A stretch of DNA of 64,000 nt from Streptomyces sp. NBC_01451 (GTDB lineage: Bacteria; Actinomycetota; Actinomycetes; Streptomycetales; Streptomycetaceae), in the NCBI RefSeq assembly GCF_036227485.1, contig NZ_CP109479.1, positions 8,494,001 through 8,558,000 on the forward strand, given 5' to 3'. The position numbers and the translations under genes are program-made. The notes beneath the pieces are model-generated. The model was given only the letters and a program-made list of their open reading frames with translations. It was not told where the DNA came from and made no database searches. Below, piece by piece: positions 10,967-19,978 of this stretch (the stretch's first letter is position 1; the number at the start of each line of letters is the position of its first letter).

Positions 10967-13534
10967 TCAGTCGTGCGCGATCGCCGCCAGTACGTTCATC
11001 CGGGACGCGCGCAGCGCGGGCAGCAGGGCGGCCACGATGCCGACCAGCGCCGAGCCCACGACGACCAGGACGATCGTGCCCCAGGGAATCGCCAGCGCCT
11101 CCATGCCCTGGAGAGCCAGCACCCGGTGGATGCACACGCCCCACACCAGCCCCAGCCCGAGCCCGAGCACCGCACCGAAGACGGCGATCACCACCGACTC
11201 CAGCCGGATCATCCGGCGCAGCTGCCGCCGGGACAGCCCGATGGCCCGCAGCAGTCCGATCTCGCGAGTGCGCTCCACGACCGACAGGGCGAGGGTGTTG
11301 ACCACGCCGAGCACCGCGATGACGATCGCGAGCCCCAGCAGCGCGTACACGAGGTAGAGCAGTACGGCGATCTGGTTGCGGATCAGTTCCTTGTAGTCGG
11401 CCTGGTCGCGGGCCTTGACCTGCGGATACGGGGTGAGCGTCCGCTCCAGCGCGGGACGCAGCGTGTCGGCGCTCGTGCCGTCCGAGGCGTTGACGTACAG
11501 CGCGGAGTCCTGGCCGCCCGGCACGTACTTCTCGGCGACGGCGATCCCGAAGTAGATGCCGCCCTGCGTCCCGAACCCCTCGGCGCTGTCCTGGTCGGTG
11601 AGGGCGCCGACCGTCAGCTGGGTCCGGCCGCCGTCCGGGAACTCCACCGGCAGCACCGTGCCGACCCGTACGTCGTGGTCCTTGGCGTAGTCGGCGGACA
11701 ACGCCAGGTGGCCGTCCGCGAGCGCCGCGGCCGTGTCACCCTGCGCGTAGGCGACATGGGCGACGTCGTCGAGCCGCGCGTCGTACCCGGCGGCCGTCGT
11801 CTCCAGGCGCTTGCCGTCCGGGAACCGCACCGCGACCGGCACGAACCGCTGCCGTACGACGAGACCGACACCGTCCGTGGCCCGCACCCTGTCGGTGAGC
11901 TCCCGGGAGAACGGCACGAAGTTGTCGTTCTGCACGACGAAGTCGGCGCCGAGCGTCCGGTCGATCTGCTCGTCGAAGGACTTGGTCATCGAGGCGCTGG
12001 CCACGGACATCCCGCCGACCAGGGCGAGGCCCACCATCAGCGCGGCGGCCGTGGCGCCCGTACGGCGGGGATTGCGCAGGGCGTTGCGCTGGCTCATCAT
12101 GCCGACCGGACCGAAGACCGCCGGGAACGCGCCGCCGAGGACCTGGATGACCGGCCGGACCAGCAGCGGGCCCGCGATGACCGTCGCGAGGAGCGTGAGG
12201 ACGACGCCGAGTCCCAGCAGGGAGGCGGCGGCCGATGTCTGACCGGCCGTGGCACAGCCCGCGAGCGCGGCGGCCCCGAGCGCCCCGACGATCGCGCCGA
12301 CCACCGCCCGGACCCGCAACGGCCGCCCCACGCCCGCGATCTCGGCGTCCGAGAGCGCGGCCATGGGGGAGACCACCGCGGCCCGCCGGGCCGGCAGGTA
12401 GGCCGCCAGGAACGTGACCCCGAGCCCGACGGCGTACGACGACACGGGGGTCGCCCAGCCCACCACCATGTCGGCCGAGCTGAGGTTCATGCCGAACGCG
12501 CTCATCAGCTGGATCAGCCCGGCCGCGAGCCCGATCCCGGCGGCGAGGCCGAGCGTGGAACCGACCAGGCCGAGCAGTACCGCCTCCGTCAGCACGGACC
12601 GGCGCACCTGCCGCCGGTCGGCGCCGAGCGCCCGCAAGAGGCCCAGTTCGCGGGTGCGCTGGGCGATCAGCATGGAGAAGGTGTTGACGATCAGGAAGAC
12701 CCCGACGAGCACCGCGATCCCGGCGAACCCCAGCATCACGTACTTGATCACGTCGAGGAATCCGCCGAGTTGGTCCGCGGCGGACTCGGCCTGCTCGGCG
12801 GCCGTCTGCAACTCGTAGTCGGTGGTGCCGATCTGCTTCGCGATGCGGCTCTTCAGCTCGGCGTCGGTCACCCCGCCGACGGCGGTCACCGAGATGCTCG
12901 TGGCCCGGTCCGGCGCACCCAGCAGCATGGTCGGCGCGGTCTTCGGGTCCAGGAACAGCAGCGCCGCGCCCGGGTTGGTGGTGGTGAAGGTGGCGATCCC
13001 GACGATCCGGACCCTGAACGACCCCGGCTGCGCCTGGACGGTGAGCGTGTCGCCGATCCCCACGTCCTTGCTGTCGGCGGTGTCCGCGTCCAGCAGTGCC
13101 TCGCCGTCGCCCCGCGGGACGTGGCCGGAGGTGAGTTCGACGGGGCTGCGGTCGGTGAGGTACCAGTCGGTGGCGATGGTGGGGGCGCCCGAGGTCGGCG
13201 AGACCGACTTGTTCCGGTCGTCCACGACGGTGAGGTTGTTGACGGACACGTCCGCGTGGGCGTCCTCGACGCCGGCGACGCCGGCGACACGCCCGGCCAG
13301 CGAGGAGGGCAGGGTGAGGACCTCGCCGGACGGCACCGACGACTCGAAGTCCTTCCGGGGGTTCACCGTGACGTCGGCGGACGTGGAGGCGAAGAGCCGG
13401 TCGAAGGTACGGGTGACCGTGTCGGAGAAGATCAGGCTGCCCGCGACGAACGCCACGGACAGGACGACGGCCAGCGCGGAGAGCAGCAGTCTGCCCTTGT
13501 GGGCGAGGAAACTCCTGAGCGTTGCCTTCAGCAC
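10967..13534 (-). CDS. ABC transporter permease, FtsX/MacB family
   Basis: An 855-aa permease with the duplicated FtsX layout common in actinobacteria: membrane helix 1 near residues 15-35, a large extracellular domain (about 40-265), three helices, a linker, a second extracellular domain (about 520-720) and three closing helices. Such complexes do mechanotransmission or lipoprotein/peptide export rather than classic import. GTG 13534 lies seven bases after the stop of the ATPase gene, so the two are one operon. The substrate cannot be read from sequence. Confidence 0.9.
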   Translation of the reverse strand: MLKATLRSFLAHKGRLLLSALAVVLSVAFVAGSLIFSDTVTRTFDRLFASTSADVTVNPRKDFESSVPSGEVLTLPSSLAGRVAGVAGVEDAHADVSVNNLTVVDDRNKSVSPTSGAPTIATDWYLTDRSPVELTSGHVPRGDGEALLDADTADSKDVGIGDTLTVQAQPGSFRVRIVGIATFTTTNPGAALLFLDPKTAPTMLLGAPDRATSISVTAVGGVTDAELKSRIAKQIGTTDYELQTAAEQAESAADQLGGFLDVIKYVMLGFAGIAVLVGVFLIVNTFSMLIAQRTRELGLLRALGADRRQVRRSVLTEAVLLGLVGSTLGLAAGIGLAAGLIQLMSAFGMNLSSADMVVGWATPVSSYAVGLGVTFLAAYLPARRAAVVSPMAALSDAEIAGVGRPLRVRAVVGAIVGALGAAALAGCATAGQTSAAASLLGLGVVLTLLATVIAGPLLVRPVIQVLGGAFPAVFGPVGMMSQRNALRNPRRTGATAAALMVGLALVGGMSVASASMTKSFDEQIDRTLGADFVVQNDNFVPFSRELTDRVRATDGVGLVVRQRFVPVAVRFPDGKRLETTAAGYDARLDDVAHVAYAQGDTAAALADGHLALSADYAKDHDVRVGTVLPVEFPDGGRTQLTVGALTDQDSAEGFGTQGGIYFGIAVAEKYVPGGQDSALYVNASDGTSADTLRPALERTLTPYPQVKARDQADYKELIRNQIAVLLYLVYALLGLAIVIAVLGVVNTLALSVVERTREIGLLRAIGLSRRQLRRMIRLESVVIAVFGAVLGLGLGLVWGVCIHRVLALQGMEALAIPWGTIVLVVVGSALVGIVAALLPALRASRMNVLAAIAHD

Positions 13535-13540
13535 GGGGTG

Positions 13541-14401
13541 TCAGTCCTCGTCGGTGGGCTTGGTGAGGGAGGGGGTGTCGGAGTCGTCGGGAGCGCCGGT
13601 GGAGGTCGCCGGGGCCTGTCCCTGCCCCGGTCCGCCGGAGAAGAGACGCATGCGCTCCAGGACCGCCTCCGCGGTGGGCCGGGGCATCTCGTCCACGATC
13701 CGGCCGTCGGCGAGGAAGAGCACCAGGTCGGAGTGGGCGGCGGCGCCCGGGTCGTGGGTCACCATGACGACCGTCTGGCCGAGGTCGTCGACGGCCTCGC
13801 GCAGGAAGCCGAGGACTTCGAGCCCGGCACGCGAGTCGAGGTTGCCGGTCGGTTCGTCCGCGAAGATCAGCTCGGGGCGCGAGGCGAGCGCCCGGGCACA
13901 GGCCACGCGCTGCTGCTGCCCGCCGGAGAGCTGGGCCGGCCGGTGCTTCAGCCGGTCGCGCAGCCCCAGCGTGTCGATGACCTGGTCAAGCCACTTCGGG
14001 TCGGGCTTCTGGCCCGCGATGTCCATCGGCAGGGTGATGTTCTCGACGGCGTTCAGGGTCGGGATCAGGTTGAACGACTGGAACATGAACCCGATCCGGT
14101 CCCGCCGCAGCCGGGTCAGTTCGCGGTCCTTGAGCCCCGTGATCTCCGTGTCCCCGAGCCACACCTGCCCCGCGGACACGGTGTCGAGCCCCGCCAGACA
14201 GTGCATCAGCGTGGACTTGCCCGACCCCGACGGCCCCATGACCGCGGTGAAGCTCCCGCGCGCGATGTCCACGTCGACCGAGTCGAGGGCGAGCACGGCC
14301 GTCTCGCCCGAGCCGTACGCCTTGGTCAGCGCGCGGGCGCGGGCCGCGGTCCCGTCTGCCTCCGAGTGCCCCGGGGCGTGCTCCGCAGCAGGTGTGGACA
14401 A
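13541..14401 (-). CDS. ABC transporter ATP-binding protein, MacB/LolD type
   Basis: A 286-aa nucleotide-binding subunit. Walker A is GPSGSGKST, followed by the Q-loop FMFQSFNL, signature LSGGQQQR, Walker B LIFADEPT and the switch His in VTHD. A C-terminal tail of about 50 residues rich in Pro/Ser/Asp is extra. TTG 14401 is the likely start because a perfect AAGGAGG sits six bases before it; upstream in-frame codons lack such a site. It is followed at once by its permease gene. Confidence 0.9.
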   Translation of the reverse strand: MSTPAAEHAPGHSEADGTAARARALTKAYGSGETAVLALDSVDVDIARGSFTAVMGPSGSGKSTLMHCLAGLDTVSAGQVWLGDTEITGLKDRELTRLRRDRIGFMFQSFNLIPTLNAVENITLPMDIAGQKPDPKWLDQVIDTLGLRDRLKHRPAQLSGGQQQRVACARALASRPELIFADEPTGNLDSRAGLEVLGFLREAVDDLGQTVVMVTHDPGAAAHSDLVLFLADGRIVDEMPRPTAEAVLERMRLFSGGPGQGQAPATSTGAPDDSDTPSLTKPTDED

Positions 14402-14537
14402 GGCTGCCTCCTTCGCTGGCGTGCCGGTCGTGGCCGTCCCGATGTCGTGCCGACGTCCCTCGTTCCTTGTCCCGGCCGAGCGTAGTGTGACCAGGCGCAC
14501 ACCCGGTATCCCTTTTCGATCCTGGGCGCCCTTGCCG

Positions 14538-14559
14538 GTGCTAGCACTTGCGCGCTAGC
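14538..14559 (+). promoter_or_regulatory. Palindromic operator candidate before the RHH antitoxin gene
   Basis: GTGCTAGCAC (14538-14547) is a perfect palindrome, and a second GCTAGC lies at 14554-14559, 14 bases on. Both lie within 30 bases of ATG 14568. Paired short palindromes are the usual arrangement for ribbon-helix-helix autorepressors. Confidence 0.55.
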
Positions 14560-14567
14560 TTCGAGGT

Positions 14568-14819
14568 ATGGCTAAGACTCAGCTGAACGTCCGGGTGGAC
14601 GAGGGCACCGCCCGCGCGGCGCGGGAAAGGGCTCTGGCCCGCGGAATGAGCGTCAACCGCTACATAGAAGAGCTGGTCCAGCAGGACACCGGCGAGGCGG
14701 GCCACACCTTCGTCGAGGCCGCCGCCGACTTCATGAAGCAGTACGAGTCGGTCTTCGCCGAAGAGTTCGGCACGGATCGTGAAGGCAAGCGCGAAGGTCG
14801 TCACCGACCCCTTGGATAA
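14568..14819 (+). CDS. Ribbon-helix-helix (HicB/Arc-type) antitoxin
   Basis: An 83-aa protein. The N-terminal strand TQLNVRVDEGTARAARERALARGMSVNRYIEELVQQ is an RHH DNA-binding domain; the C-terminal half is acidic and probably wraps the toxin. Such proteins neutralise their toxin and repress their own operon. The gene overlaps the downstream Fic-like gene by 41 bases, typical of toxin-antitoxin pairs. GAGG stands five bases before the ATG. Confidence 0.8.
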   Translation: MAKTQLNVRVDEGTARAARERALARGMSVNRYIEELVQQDTGEAGHTFVEAAADFMKQYESVFAEEFGTDREGKREGRHRPLG

Positions 14820-15195
14820 CTCCGGCAACCTCAGGATCGACCTCGCCTGGCTCCTCATGATCGCCGAACGGAAGACGCCCGGAGACCCCCAGGTATCCGA
14901 CTGGGGCGCCCTGGTCGCCGCCGTCGCCCGCCACGAGGCCGAGATATTCGACATCCCCGTCTACGACAACCCGCACGCCCGGGCCGCCGCCCTGCTCCAG
15001 CTCCTGCTGCACGTGCCCGCGCTGGAGCGCTCCAACGCGCTGTTCGCGTCCGCGGTCGCCTACGCCTATCTCATCGCCAGCGGGGTCAAGGTCGTCACCT
15101 CGCCCGAGCAGGTGCGCGACCTGGCCCGGCTGGTGAAGACGGGCAACGCCTCGGTGCACGACATCGCGCACGAACTGCGCCAGTGGAGCCTATGA
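14779..15195 (+). CDS. Fic/Doc-like toxin component
   Basis: A 138-aa protein resembling the small actinobacterial Fic-family toxins that pair with RHH antitoxins; canonical Doc toxins phosphorylate or AMPylate targets. The Fic helix region reads HVPALERSNALFASAVAYAYL (His78). It keeps the His and the helix pattern but lacks the canonical HPFx(D/E)GNxR residues, so activity is uncertain. GTG 14779 is the best upstream start, but the ribosome site is weak. The stop lies one base beyond the end of the convergent methyltransferase gene. Confidence 0.65.
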   Translation: MKASAKVVTDPLDNSGNLRIDLAWLLMIAERKTPGDPQVSDWGALVAAVARHEAEIFDIPVYDNPHARAAALLQLLLHVPALERSNALFASAVAYAYLIASGVKVVTSPEQVRDLARLVKTGNASVHDIAHELRQWSL

Positions 15196-15939
15196 GGCGC
15201 CCGGCGCCTGCTCCGGCCCGGGCACCTTCTCCGGCTGGGGCTCCTTCTCCGGCTGGAGGGGACGCCACGCGCTGCCCAGCACGCAGTACGAGACGGGCAG
15301 CCGCGGTCCCTTCTCCGGCAGCAACAGCCGCCGGTACGGGCCGAGTTCGAACCCGGCGTCCCGTAGCGCGGCGATCGGGTCCCGGGCCGTACGGCAGCCG
15401 CCGGCGAGCGCGGGCCACACCGTGCGGTCGAGGGCGCGCTGAGTGAACCGCATCGCGGGGCCGCCCCCGACGCCGTGCTCAAGGAACCGCACCTCGCCGC
15501 CGGGACGCAGTACCCGCCGTGCCTCACCGAGCGCCCGGGACACGTCCCGGACGCCGCACAGCACCAGCGAGAGCACGACCGCGTCGAAGGCCTCGCTCTT
15601 CACCGGCAGCGCCTCCGCCACGCCCGGCGCCACATCGACGGGGACGGGCACCTCCGAACGCATCGCCGCCTCCACGGCCAACTGCCGCAGCAGACGCTCG
15701 GGTTCGATCGCGACGACCTCCGAGACGGTGACCGGATAGTGCGCGAAGTTCAGACCGTTGCCGGCGCCGATCTCGATCACCCGCCCGGAGAGTCCGGCGA
15801 GCAGCCGGTGCCGCAGCGCGCCCAGGCCGATGCCGGTCTCGGCGGCCACACTGAACCGGGCGTAGTAGCGGGCGAACAGCGGATGGTGCACGGGGCCCCG
15901 CGGCACCTTGCCGGAGCCTGCGGTGGACCGTAGCGGCAT
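15190..15939 (-). CDS. Class I SAM-dependent methyltransferase
   Basis: A 249-aa protein of the UbiE/methyltransferase-11 type. The SAM-binding motif is VIEIGAGNGLNF, followed by VVAIEPER (ribose-binding acid) and LVLCGVRDVSRAL. A C-terminal tail with repeated PEK units (about 228-249) is disordered. ATG 15939 follows a GGGAGGT site. The substrate is unknown. It converges with the toxin gene, their coding ends overlapping by six bases. Confidence 0.82.
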   Translation of the reverse strand: MPLRSTAGSGKVPRGPVHHPLFARYYARFSVAAETGIGLGALRHRLLAGLSGRVIEIGAGNGLNFAHYPVTVSEVVAIEPERLLRQLAVEAAMRSEVPVPVDVAPGVAEALPVKSEAFDAVVLSLVLCGVRDVSRALGEARRVLRPGGEVRFLEHGVGGGPAMRFTQRALDRTVWPALAGGCRTARDPIAALRDAGFELGPYRRLLLPEKGPRLPVSYCVLGSAWRPLQPEKEPQPEKVPGPEQAPGAS

Positions 15940-16006
15940 GGGGACCTCCCGAGGAGGAACGGCCTCACCGCGATTGTCCCCCTTGCGGGGCCCGCGCACC
16001 CTCCCT

Positions 16007-16025
16007 CCCGCCGGGAACCGGCGGG
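16007..16025 (-). terminator. Short GC hairpin after the lipase gene
   Basis: CCCGCCGG-gaa-CCGGCGGG, eight perfect pairs with a three-base loop, 22 bases past the lipase stop. Confidence 0.6.
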
Positions 16026-16046
16026 ATCAGGCCGTGTCCGGCGGAA

Positions 16047-16733
16047 TCAGGCGATGAAGTTGCGGACCTGCGTGTAGACGCCGTAGTCGTTGTTCATCTC
16101 GTCGTGCGAGATGCAGCCGACCTCCACGTTCGTGGCTCCGCTCAGGATCGCGGTCGTGTCCGGGGTGAGCGCCTCGTCGCAGTTGGACCAGTAACTGGCG
16201 TACGACACACTGCCCGGTGTCTCGTCGCCCGAGTTCAGCGCGGTGAGGAACGAACTTCCCGTGTACATCTCGGAGCACGAGGTGTACAGCCACGCACACC
16301 ACGAGGCGACCGTCGTACCGTGGTTGGTGCCCGCGGTGGAGACGAAGTCGTCGACGTACGCCGTTCCGCCGAGGTTCTTGAGGTAGTAGCGAGCGCTGAG
16401 CGTGCCCATGGAGTGGACGACGAGGTCGACCTTCGAGGCGCCCGTTGCGGCCAGAACTCTCTTGACCTCGGTGGCCAGTTGCTGGGCCGTCGTGACGTTG
16501 GACTGGGACCAGGAGTACGACCAGGCGTCCAGCTCGGAGGCCGTGTAGCCGTCGGCCTTGAAGTCGGCGACCCAGTCGTTCCAGCTGCTCGACGAGCTGC
16601 TGATGCCGTGCACGAAGACGACCGGATTGTGGGTGGCGGCCTGGGCGGGAGCCGCGGAGAGCGAGAGGGACAGGAGCATCGAGGACACGACGGCCGAGAC
16701 GGCTGCTGTGATGCGTCGCATACGGCGCTGCAT
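16047..16733 (-). CDS. Secreted alpha/beta-hydrolase lipase
   Basis: A 228-aa exported lipase of the class 2 (LipA/EstA-like) type. A Sec signal peptide with an RR pair ends at AAPAQA (about residue 33), then [16 protein letters not shown] supplies the oxyanion-hole HG. The nucleophile is Ser in [14 protein letters not shown], an AHSMG-like elbow with H-S-M-G. Several cysteines (WCAW, TSCSE, SNCDE, GCISH) suggest disulfides in an extracellular enzyme. AGGAGG lies five bases before ATG 16733. A LuxR regulator gene is divergent, 106 bases away. Confidence 0.85.
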   Translation of the reverse strand: MQRRMRRITAAVSAVVSSMLLSLSLSAAPAQAATHNPVVFVHGISSSSSSWNDWVADFKADGYTASELDAWSYSWSQSNVTTAQQLATEVKRVLAATGASKVDLVVHSMGTLSARYYLKNLGGTAYVDDFVSTAGTNHGTTVASWCAWLYTSCSEMYTGSSFLTALNSGDETPGSVSYASYWSNCDEALTPDTTAILSGATNVEVGCISHDEMNNDYGVYTQVRNFIA

Positions 16734-16839
16734 GGTGCCTCCTGATATGGGTGGGGTTGGCTGGAGTGTCAGGCCGGGTCTACGCGCGCCGCATCGGTGA
16801 AATCGCCGGTCTTTACGTGCCTTGTAACTCGCCAGTAAC

Positions 16840-19215
16840 GTGAGTGGTGTGGTGACCTCGGTGAATCCCCCGCCTCTCCCGCGCATTTCGCCACCGCAGC
16901 TCCCGGACGCGTGGCAGCAGCTCGGCCCGCCGCTTCCCGAAGGCGTCCGCGTGCGCGTCCTCTGTGCCGCGTACGGCGATCCGCGCGCCGCCGCCGAACT
17001 CGTACCGCTCCTCACCGAACGGCAGGCGGCCGGGCTCGACCCGCTCCCGGCGGACCCCGCCGCGCTCGCCCCCGAACTGCTGCGGGCGCACCGCCGGGCG
17101 ATCCGTGCCCTGCCCGGTGACACCCGGCTGCTGCTGCTCCTCGCGGCGGCCGACCAGTACCCGGTGCAGACCCACGCCTTCCTGCGCGCGGTCGCCGCGG
17201 CCCACCTCGACACCGGGTCCCTCGAAGCCGCGGAGGCGGCCGGGATCGCCCACGCGACGGCGACCGGAGTCGTCTTCCGCGACGCGTGGACGCGCATCGC
17301 GGCCTACGAGTCCGGATCCTCGGCGGACCGGCGCGACATGCACCGGCTGCTGGCCCGCGTCCTGCACGGCGACGGTGAGACGCCCCGGCGCTCCTGGCAC
17401 CGGGGCGCCGGCGCCCTCGGCCCCAGCGCACGGCTCGCCGCCGAACTGGGCGCCGCCGCGCACGAGGCCCGTGCACTGGGCGACCACCTCCTGGCCGGCG
17501 CCCTCGGCGAGCGCGCCGCCGCCCTGACGCCCGACCCGCGTGAACGGTCCCGGCTGCTCTCCAGGGCCGCCGCCGACGCCTGGCACCGCGGTGACGGGGA
17601 CCGGGCCCGCGGTCTGGTGGCGTCCTCGGACGAGAGCGCGCTCAACGGCATGTTGGCCCTGCGCTCGGGCAACGCGACGGAGGCCTTCGACTCACTGCTG
17701 ACGGCAGCGGTCCGGCATGCGAGGGCCGCGCTGGAGCAGGGGAACGCGGGGATCGGAGCGCGCGTGCTGAATCGTTCCGCCGCCGATCAGGGGCCCAGCT
17801 CCGGCCCGCCCGAACGATGCGCCGCACCGGACGACCCCTACGCGTATCCGTACGCGACCCGGTATCCGCACCCGGACTCACAGTCGTCGCGCAGCGTCCC
17901 GAACCCCGCCCTGGATGTCGCCGTGCACCTGTTGGCACGTGCCACCGAGGCGGCCGTCTACACCGGCGACCTCCGCCGCTGCCGGGAGGCGGCCACCGTG
18001 GCCGCACGGCTCGGCATCATCCCGCCCGGCACCCTCGCGGGACTCGCCGCCGCCGTCGAGGGACGCTACGAGGACGCCCGCAACCTCCTGAAGGCCGCCG
18101 CCGGGCGCTGCGGTCCCGGTGGCGACCCCACCCTGCTCATCCACTCCGGCATCGCCGCGCTGCTCCTCGGTGACCACTCCGGAGCCGAACGCGCCACCGT
18201 ACGGGCCGCCGCCTCCGCCCGCGCCCGGGGCGAGACGGTGACCGTCCCGCAGGCCTTGGAGTTCCGGGCCTACGCCGACTTCTGGACCGGACGCCCACGC
18301 GCCGCCGAGGCCGCCGCGGCCGACGCACTCTGGCAGGCGTACGCCACCGGCCAGGACAACGGCGCCTGTCATCTGCAGGCCGCCCTCGCCATGTTCGCGG
18401 CCGTGACCGGCGACGGCGAGGTCTGCCGGGAACGCGCCGAGGCCGCCCGTACCCACGCCCGCGCCCACGGCCTGGGCCTGCCCGCCGCGCTCGCCCTGTG
18501 GGCGCTCGCCTTCCTCGACCTCTCCACCGGCCGCTTCGAGAGCGCGGCAGCCCGGCTGCGCGCCCTCGCCGGATTCGGCCCCGGTCACGGCCACCGGGCC
18601 ATCCGGCACCTGGCCACCCCGCACTACGTCGAGGCCGCCGTCCGCACCGGCGACACCCGCGTCGCACAGGCCGCCCACGCCGACTACGACCGCTGGGCCA
18701 CCGCCGTCCGCAGCCCCGACGACCTGGCCCTCAGCGCCCGCTGCCGCGCCCTGCTCGCCCCCGGCGGAGAAGCGGTCGATCACTACCGCACGGCGCTCGA
18801 CCTGCACGGCCACGGCACGCGCGACTTCGAACGCGCCCGTACGGAGCTGTTGTTCGGCAGCGCGTTGCGTCGGCTCCGGCGGCGGACCGAGGCGCGCGAC
18901 CGGCTGCACAGCGCCCTGGAGGCGTTCGAGACGTTCGGGGCGCCGCACTGTGCGACGCAGGCACGGGCGGAACTTCGGGCGCTGGGGGCGCCGGTGACCG
19001 TCACGTCGGCGTCGGCGGATCTCACCGCTCGTCTCACGGCGCAGCAGTTGATGGTGGCGCGGATGGCGGCGGAGGGGGCGACCAATCGGGAGATCGCCGT
19101 TCGGCTGGCGTTGAGTCCGCGCACGATCGATCACCATCTGCGGGGGGTGTTCTCGCGGTTGGGGATTCGGTCCCGGATCGAACTGGTGCGGTTGCTCGGG
19201 CAGGAGGGGCTGTGA
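16840..19215 (+). CDS. LuxR-family (LAL-like) regulator without an ATPase domain
   Basis: A 791-aa protein with a C-terminal LuxR helix-turn-helix, [36 protein letters not shown] (about 735-770), preceded by a long Ala-rich helical, TPR-like region. It resembles the C-terminal two thirds of LAL regulators but shows no Walker A/B. Three GTG codons (16840, 16849, 16852) compete as starts; none has a good ribosome site, so a leaderless transcript is possible. It faces the lipase gene; in some Streptomyces a large LuxR protein (LipR) activates lipase, suggesting the same here. Confidence 0.82.
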   Translation: MSGVVTSVNPPPLPRISPPQLPDAWQQLGPPLPEGVRVRVLCAAYGDPRAAAELVPLLTERQAAGLDPLPADPAALAPELLRAHRRAIRALPGDTRLLLLLAAADQYPVQTHAFLRAVAAAHLDTGSLEAAEAAGIAHATATGVVFRDAWTRIAAYESGSSADRRDMHRLLARVLHGDGETPRRSWHRGAGALGPSARLAAELGAAAHEARALGDHLLAGALGERAAALTPDPRERSRLLSRAAADAWHRGDGDRARGLVASSDESALNGMLALRSGNATEAFDSLLTAAVRHARAALEQGNAGIGARVLNRSAADQGPSSGPPERCAAPDDPYAYPYATRYPHPDSQSSRSVPNPALDVAVHLLARATEAAVYTGDLRRCREAATVAARLGIIPPGTLAGLAAAVEGRYEDARNLLKAAAGRCGPGGDPTLLIHSGIAALLLGDHSGAERATVRAAASARARGETVTVPQALEFRAYADFWTGRPRAAEAAAADALWQAYATGQDNGACHLQAALAMFAAVTGDGEVCRERAEAARTHARAHGLGLPAALALWALAFLDLSTGRFESAAARLRALAGFGPGHGHRAIRHLATPHYVEAAVRTGDTRVAQAAHADYDRWATAVRSPDDLALSARCRALLAPGGEAVDHYRTALDLHGHGTRDFERARTELLFGSALRRLRRRTEARDRLHSALEAFETFGAPHCATQARAELRALGAPVTVTSASADLTARLTAQQLMVARMAAEGATNREIAVRLALSPRTIDHHLRGVFSRLGIRSRIELVRLLGQEGL

Positions 19216-19242
19216 GTCGGCTTCGCCGCCCCCGGGGCCCGT

Positions 19243-19264
19243 CGCGCGGTTCCCCCGCGCCCCT
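19243..19264. repeat. Interspersed GCGCGGTTCCCC-type repeat, copy 1
   Basis: Reads cgcgcggttcccccgcgcccc between the convergent LuxR and bioD genes. GCGCGG and CCGCGC arms form a short hairpin. Related copies occur at 53490, 56049, 60051 and 62216-62314. Confidence 0.65.
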
Positions 19265-19976
19265 AGAGGACTCGCGACCGGAAGTCCGACGCGTCCCACG
19301 TTCCGCCCAGCGTCGGGGCCAGCCAACTCGCCGCCGTCGCGCGGAAGTCGGCCGGGGGCAGCGTCCCGCTCCCCTCCGGCAGTGCCCCCAGCAGGGGTGC
19401 CCCGGCGACCACCGGCAGGTCGGCCACGTTGCAACGGGCCGCCAGATCGGGGGAGTCGGGCCAGCTTCCGATGACGACGCCCGTCAAGTGGACGCCCCTG
19501 CGGGACAGTTCACGAGCCGTCAGTTCTGTCGCGTTCAGGGTGCCCAGACCGGCCGAAGCGACAACCAGTACCGGAGCGCCGAGCAGTTGGGCCGCGTCCG
19601 CCAGGGTTCCTCCCTCCTCGTCGAAGCGCACGAGCAGTCCGCCCGCGCCCTCCACCAGGACCACGTCGTACTCGGCGGCCAGTTTCGCGGCGGCCTCCGC
19701 CACCTCGGCCGGCCCTACCGGTGGCAGCGAGGCCCGGCGGGCAGCGGTCGCGGGGGCCAACGGGTCCGGAAAACGGGCGAGTTCGAGGGTCCGTACAGCG
19801 CCCGCGAGCCGCGCGACCTCGTCGGCGTCGCCGCGCTCGTCCGGACGTACCCCCGTCTGGGCGGGCTTGAGCACGGCCACCGTGCGGCCCGCGGCGAGGG
19901 TGGTGGCGGCGACGGCGGCCGTCGTGACCGTCTTGCCGACCTCCGTGCCCGTCCCCGTGATCACCAGGATCGGCAT
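19263..19976 (-). CDS. bioD: Dethiobiotin synthetase
   Basis: A 237-aa ATP-dependent carboxylase that closes the ureido ring of dethiobiotin from DAPA and CO2. The P-loop GTGTEVGKT (about 7-15), the substrate-lysine segment LKPAQTG and the VEGAGGLLV switch are all present. Two starts compete: ATG 19982 overlaps the bioA stop (ATGA) but leaves no space for the GAGGAGGG; ATG 19976 lies seven bases after that site and is preferred. Last gene of bioB-bioA-bioD. Confidence 0.94.
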   Translation of the reverse strand: MPILVITGTGTEVGKTVTTAAVAATTLAAGRTVAVLKPAQTGVRPDERGDADEVARLAGAVRTLELARFPDPLAPATAARRASLPPVGPAEVAEAAAKLAAEYDVVLVEGAGGLLVRFDEEGGTLADAAQLLGAPVLVVASAGLGTLNATELTARELSRRGVHLTGVVIGSWPDSPDLAARCNVADLPVVAGAPLLGALPEGSGTLPPADFRATAASWLAPTLGGTWDASDFRSRVL

Positions 19977-19978
19977 GC

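Noticed and set aside
10964..14485. Very long open frame on the plus strand opposite the ABC transporter genes
   Set aside because: The minus strand encodes a clear permease and ATPase with all motifs; the plus frame is Arg/Gly/His/Asp-rich, with no domain, and is a typical high-GC antisense shadow.
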